NCBI GenBank assembly: GCA_003483125.1
Contig: DMWU01000233.1
Coordinates: forward strand, 1-10,656
Direction of reading: 5' to 3'
Length of the DNA stretch: 10,656 bases
Source: Erythrobacter sp.
GTDB lineage: Bacteria > Pseudomonadota > Alphaproteobacteria > Sphingomonadales > Sphingomonadaceae
Shown here: one piece after another, positions 1 through 6,714 of the stretch
How the letters are laid out: every line of letters starts with the position of its first letter
Numbering within the stretch: the first letter of the stretch is position 1
Program-made: the position numbers and the translations under genes
Notes under the pieces: model-generated
The model's input: only the letters and a program-made list of their open reading frames with translations
What the model was told of the DNA's origin: nothing
Database searches by the model: none

Positions 1-24
1 AAGCACAGAAAAGACTATCGGCTT

Positions 25-1266
25 TTGATCCTGTCGCCTTTCGAACGAATGATTGCCAAGCGCTATCTCCTACCGGGGAAGGGCGAGGCGTTTATTGCGT
101 TGGTGGCAGGGATCAGCGTGGGCGTGGTGATGCTCAGCGTAGCAATGCTGGTTGTTGTCATGAGTGTGATGAACGGGTTTCGGGCGGAGTTGCTCGACAA
201 GATTGTGGGCCTCAACGGACATGCCATCGTTCAGGCTTATGGAGGCAGGCTGGATGATTGGGAGGATATCCTCGAGGATGTTCGCACCACGCCTGGCGTT
301 GTCGAAGCATCGCCACTTATCGAACAGCCATTGCTCACCAGCTTTAACGGGCGTGTGGAGGCTGTGCTTGTTCGGGGTAATACCGATGAGGATATCGGCA
401 AGCTCTCCGATAAGATCGTGATGGGAAATCTCTCCGAATTACAGCCGGGCGATGGCAATGTCGCGATCGGGGTCAGACTGGCACAGAATATCGGTGCGCG
501 GGTGGGCGACACTATCACCATCATCAATCCGCAGGGGCGCTCTACGCCCTTTGGCACGGTGCCACGCCAGATCGGCTACCAGGTTTCAGTAATCTTCGAA
601 GTCGGTATCTATGACTATGACGAGGCATTTGTCGTGATGCCGATGGAGGATGCTCAAACCCTTTTGCTGATCGGCGATACCGTTGGCATGATCGAAGTCA
701 CAGTTGATGATCCTGATCTCGTGGGCGAGATCTTGAGTCCGGTTGCCGAGCAGGTTGCAGGCGAAGCAGTGATTGCGGACTGGAAGACTATAAACTCCGC
801 TCTGTTCGAGGCCTTGCAGGTCGAACGCGTTGCCATGGCGTTTGCTCTGAGCTTCATGGTCCTAGTCGCGGCCTTCAATATCCTGTCCAGCCTTGTCATG
901 CTGGTGAGAGCGAAGACGCGCGATATCGCCATCATGCGAACAATGGGTGCCACGCGCCGCAGCCTGATGAAGATATTCGTAACGACCGGTTTTACAGTCG
1001 GCGCAATTGGGACGGTGATCGGGCTAATCTTCGGCTTCATCATTCTCTACTTTCGCCAGCCAATCGTGGACGTGATCGCAACGGTTACCGGTCAAGAATT
1101 ATGGGATCCGCAGGTGAGGTTTCTTTCCACCCTACCTGCGCGCGTGGATACGGTAGAAATCACACTGATCGCTGCCCTTGCTTTGCTGCTGAGCTTCCTC
1201 GCCACGCTCTACCAGGCATGGAAGGCTTCGAGCACAGATCCCGTCCAGGTGCTGCGCTATGAGTAG
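25..1266 (+). CDS. lolC: LolC/LolE-family lipoprotein-releasing ABC transporter permease
   Basis: Inner-membrane permease of the Lol system, which with LolD extracts mature lipoproteins from the inner membrane and hands them to periplasmic LolA. Seen: one hydrophobic segment near residues 22-49, a large periplasmic domain to about 265, then three more membrane segments near 269-295, 318-348 and 377-398, the classic 4-TM FtsX/MacB-like layout. A cytoplasmic coupling segment ([10 protein letters not shown], 304-313) is the expected contact with the ATPase. Residues 168-180 ([13 protein letters not shown]) resemble the LolC 'hook' that binds LolA. Length 413 aa is normal. The start is uncertain: TTG at 25 gives an N-terminus I consider typical, but the frame is open to the window edge and no clear ribosome binding site is visible; ATG at 49 is an alternative. 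It overlaps lolD by 8 nt, so the two are co-translated. It could be called LolE or LolF; sequence alone does not separate these. Confidence 0.93.
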   Translation: MILSPFERMIAKRYLLPGKGEAFIALVAGISVGVVMLSVAMLVVVMSVMNGFRAELLDKIVGLNGHAIVQAYGGRLDDWEDILEDVRTTPGVVEASPLIEQPLLTSFNGRVEAVLVRGNTDEDIGKLSDKIVMGNLSELQPGDGNVAIGVRLAQNIGARVGDTITIINPQGRSTPFGTVPRQIGYQVSVIFEVGIYDYDEAFVVMPMEDAQTLLLIGDTVGMIEVTVDDPDLVGEILSPVAEQVAGEAVIADWKTINSALFEALQVERVAMAFALSFMVLVAAFNILSSLVMLVRAKTRDIAIMRTMGATRRSLMKIFVTTGFTVGAIGTVIGLIFGFIILYFRQPIVDVIATVTGQELWDPQVRFLSTLPARVDTVEITLIAALALLLSFLATLYQAWKASSTDPVQVLRYE

Positions 1267-1933
1267 TCCTGTAGTCAGCCTGCGCGGTCTGAAGCGGAGT
1301 TTCCAACAGGGGTCCACCACCATCGACGTGTTGCGCGGCGTCGATCTCGACATCATGCCAGGCGAGATCGTGGCGCTTTTAGGCCCCTCTGGCTCAGGCA
1401 AATCGACCATGTTGCAAGCAGTCGGATTACTGGAGGGCGGTTTTACTGGTTCAATCGCGATTGCTGGCACAGAAGCGAGCGACCTTCCGTCAGCTGAACG
1501 AACTGCCCTAAGGCGCGAACATCTAGGCTTCGTATATCAATTCCATCACTTGCTGCCCGATTTCAATGCGCGCGAAAACGTAGTGATGCCGCAGATGATT
1601 GCAGGCGTCTCAGAGGCGGATGCGAGTGCACGCGCGGATGAGTTGCTCACTGCTCTCGGCCTTGGTGAGCGGCTCGATCATCGGCCAAGCCAGCTTTCTG
1701 GCGGAGAGCAGCAGCGCGTTGCTGTAGCGCGCGCGCTCGCAAATCGGCCCACGCTCGTCCTTGCCGATGAACCAACCGGTAATCTTGATGAACACACTTC
1801 AGATCGTGTGCTCCAGCAATTCCTGACTCTGGTGCGTGGGGAGGGCAGTGCTGCCTTGGTCGCCACACACAATGAAAGGCTTGCCATGCGGATGGACCGT
1901 GTCGTTCGCTTGCATGACGGCGTGCTTGGATAG
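1259..1933 (+). CDS. lolD: LolD, ATPase of the lipoprotein-releasing ABC transporter
   Basis: Cytoplasmic ATPase that powers lipoprotein release by the LolC/E-type permease encoded just upstream. All ABC motifs are intact: Walker A GPSGSGKS at 42-49, Q-loop Gln94, signature LSGGE at 146-150, Walker B LVLADE at 166-171 with the catalytic Glu171, D-loop near 176-177 and switch His204. Length (224 aa) fits LolD and the MacB/FtsE-type ATPases; pairing with a LolC/E permease makes LolD the best name. The ATG lies inside the end of the permease gene (8-nt overlap), with a modest AGGTG Shine-Dalgarno about 7 nt upstream. A weak stem (TGCATC/GATGCA, 1955-1972) follows the stop but has no T-tract, so I do not call a terminator. 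Confidence 0.95.
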   Translation: MSSPVVSLRGLKRSFQQGSTTIDVLRGVDLDIMPGEIVALLGPSGSGKSTMLQAVGLLEGGFTGSIAIAGTEASDLPSAERTALRREHLGFVYQFHHLLPDFNARENVVMPQMIAGVSEADASARADELLTALGLGERLDHRPSQLSGGEQQRVAVARALANRPTLVLADEPTGNLDEHTSDRVLQQFLTLVRGEGSAALVATHNERLAMRMDRVVRLHDGVLG

Positions 1934-2018
1934 AGCGCATTGGTAGAACCCGATTGCATCTTGGTGGATGCAGGCTTGCATATTTCCGGGCAATGTTGAC
2001 GATCCTACCATAGTAATT

Positions 2019-2027
2019 GGGGGTGAT
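2019..2027 (+). promoter_or_regulatory. Ribosome binding site deciding the start at 2031
   Basis: GGGGGTGAT lies just before ATG 2031 and contains GGTGA, an exact match to the anti-Shine-Dalgarno complement, 4-5 nt from the start. The competing in-frame ATG at 1968 has only a G-rich stretch directly abutting it, which is too close to serve. This site is why the shorter protein was chosen. Confidence 0.6.
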
Positions 2028-2030
2028 ACT

Positions 2031-2558
2031 ATGCTGACGATATTGGGCGCGATTGCATTGATGCAGGCAAGCACCGACGCAGCGCCAACTTCTGCGCCGC
2101 CGGCCTGCGATACGCAGGCACATGCAGGTTTCGACATGTGGATAGGCGAATGGGACGTCCATCCTGCCGCGCAACCTGAACGCAAAGTCGCCGAAAGCAG
2201 GATCGAGCGCGCCCATGCTGGCTGCGCGATCCTGGAGCGATGGATGCCGCTAAGCGGTACAGGCGGGAGCAGCACAAGCCACTATGATCCTGCGACCGAG
2301 CAATGGCATCAGAAATGGGTCGGCTCTTCACCAGAATCGGTTGAGTTCACCGGCGGTGTTGTTGACGGCAAGATGGTGATTGCCGGCTGGTGGATGAACG
2401 TGACTGGCCCTGGTCAGCATGCGTTGATCCGCATGAGCTACAGCAAGAACGAGGATGGCAGTGTGAGGCAACATGGAGAGGCCTCGACTGATCATGGTGT
2501 TTCATGGCAGACTGCGTTTGATTTTATCTATCGATCTAGAGAGAGGGCCAGCGAATGA
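2031..2558 (+). CDS. Small DUF1579-like protein of unknown function
   Basis: A 175-aa protein. I recognise the pattern rather than a function: an FDMWIGEWDV block at 34-43, a short Cys-centred segment (Cys65) followed by an E-x-W (69-71), then a Y-D-P, a W-H-Q-K-W-V strand and repeated G-rich beta turns. This matches the lipocalin-like DUF1579 proteins common in Sphingomonadales and Caulobacterales. Residues 2-11 are hydrophobic and could be a signal peptide, but no Lys or Arg precedes them, so export is uncertain; Cys26 is not in a proper lipobox. ATG 2031 is chosen for its strong ribosome binding site; an upstream in-frame ATG at 1968 would add 21 residues. The stop overlaps the glutathione peroxidase ATG (ATGA, 2555-2558), so the two are probably translationally coupled. 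Confidence 0.75.
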   Translation: MLTILGAIALMQASTDAAPTSAPPACDTQAHAGFDMWIGEWDVHPAAQPERKVAESRIERAHAGCAILERWMPLSGTGGSSTSHYDPATEQWHQKWVGSSPESVEFTGGVVDGKMVIAGWWMNVTGPGQHALIRMSYSKNEDGSVRQHGEASTDHGVSWQTAFDFIYRSRERASE

Positions 2559-3034
2559 CCACGATTGCCGATTTCACCGTCACGACCAATCGGGGTGAAG
2601 CGCTAAATCTCGGCGAAAAGAAGGGCAATGTCCTGCTTGTCGTAAACACCGCCAGCAAATGTGGTTTCACTCCGCAATATGATGGCCTTGAAGCGGTGTA
2701 TCAGAAGTATAAGGATCGCGGCTTTGAAGTGCTGGGTTTCCCATGCAACCAATTTGGCAATCAGGAGCCAGGCAACGCGGACGAGATCGAGCAGTTCTGC
2801 AAGCTGAACTATGGCGTTACATTCCCCTTGATGGAGAAAATCGATGTGAACGGCGATAGCGCCTCGCCGTTGTTCGACTGGATGAAGGATGAAGCGAAGG
2901 GCCTATTCGGTTCTACCTCGATCAAGTGGAACTTCACCAAGTTCTTGATTGATCGCGATGGTAATGTCGTGCGCCGCTATGCCCCTAATGACCGGCCAGA
3001 GCGCATCGCGCGGGATATTGAGAAACTTCTTTAG
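2555..3034 (+). CDS. Glutathione peroxidase family thiol peroxidase (Cys type)
   Basis: Reduces hydrogen peroxide and organic or lipid hydroperoxides in the cytoplasm. The 159-aa length and thioredoxin fold are typical of bacterial enzymes. Seen: the peroxidatic Cys36 in NTASKCGFTPQ, the LGFPCNQFGNQEPG block with Cys64 and Gln70, and Trp125-Asn126 in KWNFTKFL, completing the Cys/Gln/Trp/Asn catalytic set. Cysteine rather than selenocysteine is used. Cys82, in the EIEQFC helix, sits where thioredoxin-dependent family members carry the resolving cysteine, so the electron donor is more likely thioredoxin than glutathione (inference from family knowledge). No signal peptide. Its start overlaps the previous stop by 4 nt, with a purine-rich AGAGAGAGGG upstream as ribosome binding site. 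Confidence 0.95.
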   Translation: MTTIADFTVTTNRGEALNLGEKKGNVLLVVNTASKCGFTPQYDGLEAVYQKYKDRGFEVLGFPCNQFGNQEPGNADEIEQFCKLNYGVTFPLMEKIDVNGDSASPLFDWMKDEAKGLFGSTSIKWNFTKFLIDRDGNVVRRYAPNDRPERIARDIEKLL

Positions 3035-3048
3035 GAATCTACCACCCC

Positions 3049-3076
3049 CTGACTGTGGAGAAATTCCACAAATCAG
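3049..3076 (+). repeat. Inverted repeat upstream of dnaE with DnaA-box-like arms
   Basis: TGTGGA (3054-3059) and TCCACA (3065-3070) form a perfect 6-bp stem with a 5-nt loop (GAAAT). Outside them CTGA (3049-3052) and TCAG (3073-3076) can pair across a small internal loop. Read on the minus strand the left arm is TTCTCCACA, one base from the E. coli DnaA box TTATCCACA; the right arm AATTCCACA matches 6 of 9. It may be a regulatory site for dnaE, a hairpin ending the gpx transcript (no T-tract follows), or chance. Confidence 0.4.
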
Positions 3077-3079
3077 TGC

Positions 3080-3107
3080 TTCCGAATCGCCGCAGATTTC
3101 CTAGACT
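3080..3107 (+). promoter_or_regulatory. Possible dnaE promoter giving a leaderless transcript
   Basis: TAGACT at 3102-3107 matches TATAAT at 4 of 6 positions and also resembles the Caulobacter-type GCTANAWC element. TTCCGA at 3080-3085, 16 bp upstream, is a weak -35 (3 of 6). A start 6-7 nt after the -10 box would fall on or beside the dnaE ATG at 3114, and no Shine-Dalgarno is present. Weak individually; the placement is what makes it notable. Confidence 0.3.
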
Positions 3108-3113
3108 GGCGCA

Positions 3114-6100
3114 ATGGCATTTGCTCCATTCGTTCCGTTACGCGTTTTCTCCTCCTATTCGATGCTCGAAGGGGCCATCGAGCCGAAAGCGATAGCCAAG
3201 CTGGCCAAGGAACGCGGCTTTCCGGCAATCGCTATTTGCGACCGAAACGGCCTTTACGGCGCGGTCATGTTTGCCACCGCCTGTTTCAACGAGGGCGTCC
3301 AACCCATAATTGGTGCATCGGTGGGCGTGTTGCGCAATGGTGCCGATGGTGCGGAACGTGCAGTGGTCGATTACCTGCCACTATTTGCGCAGGATGAGCA
3401 GGGATATGACAATCTCTGCCGCCTTGTCTCAAAGGCGCATCTTGATCGCCCGCTAGAGCTGGAGCCTCACATCTCCCTGCAGGATCTGGAAGAGCGCACT
3501 GCGGGGCTGATTGCCCTGAGCGGCGCGGGTGAGGGTGGACTCACAAGATTGGTGGCAGAGGGGCAATCGGCGCATGCCAATGCACTCTGCGATCAATTGC
3601 AGCGGTTGTTCCCGGACAGGTTCTATATCGAACTGGCGCGCGATGGCGATGAAGCCACCAAGAATGCCGAAGCGGGGCTGGTTGATCTGGCCTATGCGCG
3701 TGACATTCCATTGGTAGCAACCAATCCTGCCAATTTCGCTGAGCCACATATGCATGGCGCGCACGACGCAATGCTCTGCATCGCCAACTCCAGCCATATC
3801 GAGGCAGAAGACAGGCCACATTCAAACCGCAACGCCTTTGTGAAGTCGGCCCCCATGATGGAGGAGCTTTTCAAGGATCTTCCCGAGGCTTTGGAGAACA
3901 CGCTCACCATTGCGCAGCGATGCGCCTACGCACCGCCTTTCCGCAAACCCATCCTGCCCAGCCTTGCTGGCGATCTTGAGGGTGAGGCGCGTATGTTGGC
4001 GGAGGATGCTCGCAAAGGCTTGGAGGCACGGCTTGAACCTTATGGCGAGATGAGTGCGGAAGAGCGCAAGACCTATTTCGACAGGCTCGACTATGAAATC
4101 GACATCATCATCGGGATGGGATTTCCCGGCTATTTCCTGATCGTTGCCGACTTCATCAAATGGGCAAAAGAGCAGGGGATTCCAGTTGGCCCAGGCCGCG
4201 GTTCGGGTGCGGGATCATTGGTCGCATGGGCACTGACCATTACCGATCTGGATCCGATCAAACTGGGCTTGCTGTTTGAACGCTTCCTCAATCCTGAGCG
4301 CGTTTCAATGCCCGACTTTGATATCGACTTCTGCGAAACACGGCGGGGCGAGGTGATCCGCTATGTCCAACAGAAGTATGGGCACGATCACGTCGCGCAG
4401 ATCATCACCTTCGGTAAGCTCAAGGCGCGCGCCGTGCTGCGAGATTGCGGCCGGATCCTGCAGATGAGCTACGGCCACGTAGATCGTCTTTGCAAGATGG
4501 TACCAAACCATCCGACCGACCCCTGGACGCTGCCGAGAGCGTTGAACGGGGCCGCTGATTTCAAGCGTGAATATGACAATGACAACGAGGTGAAACGCCT
4601 TGTTGATCTGGCGCTCCAGCTTGAAGGCCTCCCGCGCAACAGTTCGACCCACGCCGCAGGTGTTGTGATTGGTGACAGGCCGCTCGCCAAGTTGGTGCCG
4701 CTTTACCGCGATCCCCGCTCTGACATGCCGGTGACGCAGTTCGACATGAAATATGTCGAATCTTCCGGCCTTGTGAAATTCGACTTTCTTGGCCTTAAGA
4801 CCTTGTCGGTGCTGCAAAAGGCGGTCGACTTGTTGGCAAAACGCGGGATCGAGGTCGATCTTGGCGCGCTCAGCTGGGACGATGCCGACGTTTATGACCT
4901 TCTGCAGTCAGGAAACACGGTCGGTGTATTCCAACTCGAGTCTGATGGGATGAGACGCACGCTATCGGCCGTCAAACCTACAAGTTTCGGGGACATCATC
5001 GCGCTTGTATCGCTCTATCGTCCGGGCCCGATGGATAACATCCCGCTATTTGGCAAACGCAAGAATGGCGAGGCGGAGATTGCCTATCCGCATCCAAAGC
5101 TGGAAGCGATCCTGGCCGAAACATATGGCATCTTCGTCTACCAGGAGCAGGTCATGCAGGCGGCGCAGGTTCTGGCCGGCTATTCGCTTGGCGATGCAGA
5201 TCTGCTGCGCCGCGCCATGGGTAAGAAGATCCAGGCTGAGATGGACGCGCAACGCGAACGTTTCGTTTCGGGCTGCAAGGAAGTTAGTGGGATCGAACCG
5301 AAGCAGGCCAATGAGCTGTTCGATTTGATCGACAAGTTCGCTGGCTACGGCTTTAACAAGTCGCACGCGGCCGCTTACGCCTTGCTCGCTTACCAGACGG
5401 CATGGCTGAAAGCGCATTATCCTGAAGAGTTCTACGCCGCATCGATGTGCTTCGATATTCACCAGTCGGAGAAGCTGGCCGTTTTCGTCGATGATGCGCG
5501 TCGTTATCCCGGGGGCGGGATCATGATATTGCCGCCTAATATCAACAAATCTGAAGCTCGATCCACCGTCGAACAGACCGATGACGGCTATGCCGTGCGA
5601 TATGCTCTCGCGGGGATCAGGAATGTCGGTGAAAAGGCGATGGAAGCAGTGATCGCGGAACGTGAAGGTTCCGGACCATTCACCAGCTTGCGCAATCTGT
5701 TTGAGCGGATTCCAAAGGGCGGGCTCAACTCTCGCCAGTTGCAGGGCCTGGCCGCTGCGGGAGCGCTGGATTGCCTGGACGAGAATCGTGCCCAAATATT
5801 CGCTAATGCGGATTTGTTGTTGGCAGTTGCCGATGCCGCAGAAAGAGAGCGTGCAAGCGGGCAAGCCGTGTTGTTTGGGGGAGAGAGCGAGGCCGATGAC
5901 GATTTGCGCTTGTTAGAGGTTCCTGCCTGGTCGCGAACAGAAAAGATGGCCAAGGAGCGCGAGAATTTCGGCTTCTATTTCTCGGCGCATCCAGTGCAGC
6001 AATTCTGGACCAAAGCCTCTGCCAATGGTGCGCGCACCTATCAAAGCTTGATGGAGGCTGGCGCGCCACCTGGCGGGCGCTCGCTCGCTGTGATGGCGGC

Positions 6101-6620
6101 AATGGTCGAGGATGTATCAAAGGCCCGGACTCGCAAGGGCGGCGAGTTCGTTCGCGCAACCTTTTCCGACCCGTCGGGCCAGTTTTCGGCAGCATGCTTT
6201 GAAGAAGGCCTTGTGAGTCAATTCGAGGATTGGGCTCAAGAGGGCAAGTGTTTGCTCCTCAATGTTGAGCTCGACGCGCCCAACCCCAATGAACCTCCGC
6301 GAGTAACTGTACGGGGTGCGCGAGCATTAGAGGATGTGTCAACCGGCTCACGCATGTTGCTGCAGCTCGATGTTTCAAGCGTTGAGGCGCTGATCGATCT
6401 CAAGCTGGAACTGGCCACATCTGATGCTGCAGACGGGGAGGTGATCATTCGGCTCGTCATTTACGAAGACCAGCAAGCTCTCATGCGCCTGGGCAGGAAT
6501 TTCGAGCTGGATGGGGAGTTGGCCGAAAGGCTTTCTTCGATCGAGGGTATTTCAAACGTCGAACTCCAACCATTGCGCGTGCCCGGCAGAGGCAAGGCCA
6601 ACCTGCGATTGGTTGCCTGA
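3114..6620 (+). CDS. dnaE: DNA polymerase III alpha subunit (replicative polymerase DnaE1)
   Basis: Catalytic subunit of the chromosomal replicase, working with the DnaQ proofreading subunit, beta clamp and clamp loader. At 1168 aa it is full length. Order: PHP domain (about 1-270), polymerase palm with PDFDIDF at 400-406 giving catalytic Asp401 and Asp403, the third aspartate Asp557 in VKFDFLGL, a fingers block GYGFNKSH at 744-751, a helix-hairpin-helix region near 800-880, an internal beta-clamp motif QAVLF at 917-921, and an OB fold near 989-1075. The N-terminus reads FVPLRVFSSYS where E. coli has FVHLRVHSDYS, so both metal-binding His of the PHP site (positions 8 and 12) are Pro and Phe. 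The start is firm: an in-frame TAG lies at 3102-3104 and the conserved block begins at residue 6. No ribosome binding site is visible. Confidence 0.97.
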   Translation: MAFAPFVPLRVFSSYSMLEGAIEPKAIAKLAKERGFPAIAICDRNGLYGAVMFATACFNEGVQPIIGASVGVLRNGADGAERAVVDYLPLFAQDEQGYDNLCRLVSKAHLDRPLELEPHISLQDLEERTAGLIALSGAGEGGLTRLVAEGQSAHANALCDQLQRLFPDRFYIELARDGDEATKNAEAGLVDLAYARDIPLVATNPANFAEPHMHGAHDAMLCIANSSHIEAEDRPHSNRNAFVKSAPMMEELFKDLPEALENTLTIAQRCAYAPPFRKPILPSLAGDLEGEARMLAEDARKGLEARLEPYGEMSAEERKTYFDRLDYEIDIIIGMGFPGYFLIVADFIKWAKEQGIPVGPGRGSGAGSLVAWALTITDLDPIKLGLLFERFLNPERVSMPDFDIDFCETRRGEVIRYVQQKYGHDHVAQIITFGKLKARAVLRDCGRILQMSYGHVDRLCKMVPNHPTDPWTLPRALNGAADFKREYDNDNEVKRLVDLALQLEGLPRNSSTHAAGVVIGDRPLAKLVPLYRDPRSDMPVTQFDMKYVESSGLVKFDFLGLKTLSVLQKAVDLLAKRGIEVDLGALSWDDADVYDLLQSGNTVGVFQLESDGMRRTLSAVKPTSFGDIIALVSLYRPGPMDNIPLFGKRKNGEAEIAYPHPKLEAILAETYGIFVYQEQVMQAAQVLAGYSLGDADLLRRAMGKKIQAEMDAQRERFVSGCKEVSGIEPKQANELFDLIDKFAGYGFNKSHAAAYALLAYQTAWLKAHYPEEFYAASMCFDIHQSEKLAVFVDDARRYPGGGIMILPPNINKSEARSTVEQTDDGYAVRYALAGIRNVGEKAMEAVIAEREGSGPFTSLRNLFERIPKGGLNSRQLQGLAAAGALDCLDENRAQIFANADLLLAVADAAERERASGQAVLFGGESEADDDLRLLEVPAWSRTEKMAKERENFGFYFSAHPVQQFWTKASANGARTYQSLMEAGAPPGGRSLAVMAAMVEDVSKARTRKGGEFVRATFSDPSGQFSAACFEEGLVSQFEDWAQEGKCLLLNVELDAPNPNEPPRVTVRGARALEDVSTGSRMLLQLDVSSVEALIDLKLELATSDAADGEVIIRLVIYEDQQALMRLGRNFELDGELAERLSSIEGISNVELQPLRVPGRGKANLRLVA

Positions 6621-6648
6621 CGCTCTCTAAATCAACGGGATGTAAAAC

Positions 6649-6660
6649 TGGCAATTGCCA
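6649..6660 (+). promoter_or_regulatory. 12-bp perfect palindrome, candidate operator
   Basis: TGGCAATTGCCA is a perfect palindrome about 55 nt before the acyl-CoA synthetase start. A third copy of the half site, TGGCAA, lies at 6687-6692. The right arm TTGCCA coincides with a candidate -35 box. Such placement is typical of a repressor operator (TetR-family regulators often control acyl-CoA ligases), but no regulator gene is in this window. Confidence 0.4.
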
Positions 6661-6683
6661 AGCACTTCAATGCTCGGCATGAT
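6655..6683 (+). promoter_or_regulatory. Candidate sigma-70-type promoter for the acyl-CoA synthetase operon
   Basis: TTGCCA at 6655-6660 matches the -35 consensus TTGACA at 5 of 6 positions; CATGAT at 6678-6683 matches TATAAT at 4 of 6; the spacer is exactly 17 bp. Transcription would begin near 6690, leaving a 25-nt leader with a good ribosome binding site. Confidence 0.4.
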
Positions 6684-6702
6684 TGATGGCAAATCAAAAC
6701 TG

Positions 6703-6711
6703 AAGGGAGAG
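6703..6711 (+). promoter_or_regulatory. Ribosome binding site deciding the start at 6715
   Basis: AAGGGAGAG sits about 5 nt before ATG 6715. The in-frame TTG at 6655 has no comparable site, would add 20 residues unlike the family, and would fall inside the palindrome/promoter region. Confidence 0.7.
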
Positions 6712-6714
6712 ACG

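Noticed and set aside
1955..1972. Stem TGCATC/GATGCA with a 6-nt loop after lolD as a terminator
   Set aside because: Only 6-7 bp, AT-rich and not followed by a T-tract.
1996..2017. TTGACG plus TAGTAAT as a promoter for the DUF1579-like gene
   Set aside because: The -35-like TTGACG is good but the best -10-like stretch is only about 9 bp downstream, far from the 16-18 bp needed.
1968..2030. Longer start at ATG 1968 for the DUF1579-like protein
   Set aside because: No properly spaced ribosome binding site, while ATG 2031 has a strong one and begins a hydrophobic N-terminus.
1647..2275. Minus-strand open frames of 158 and 189 aa across the lolD 3' end and the DUF1579-like gene
   Set aside because: Composition is low in typical folds and they oppose real genes with intact motifs; no start signals.
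4305..4817. 170-aa minus-strand open frame inside dnaE
   Set aside because: Antisense to the palm-domain coding region; no family features.
5046..5864. 272-aa open frame on the minus strand inside dnaE
   Set aside because: Lies entirely opposite a strongly conserved gene, shows no recognisable domain, and is the usual shadow of biased codon use.
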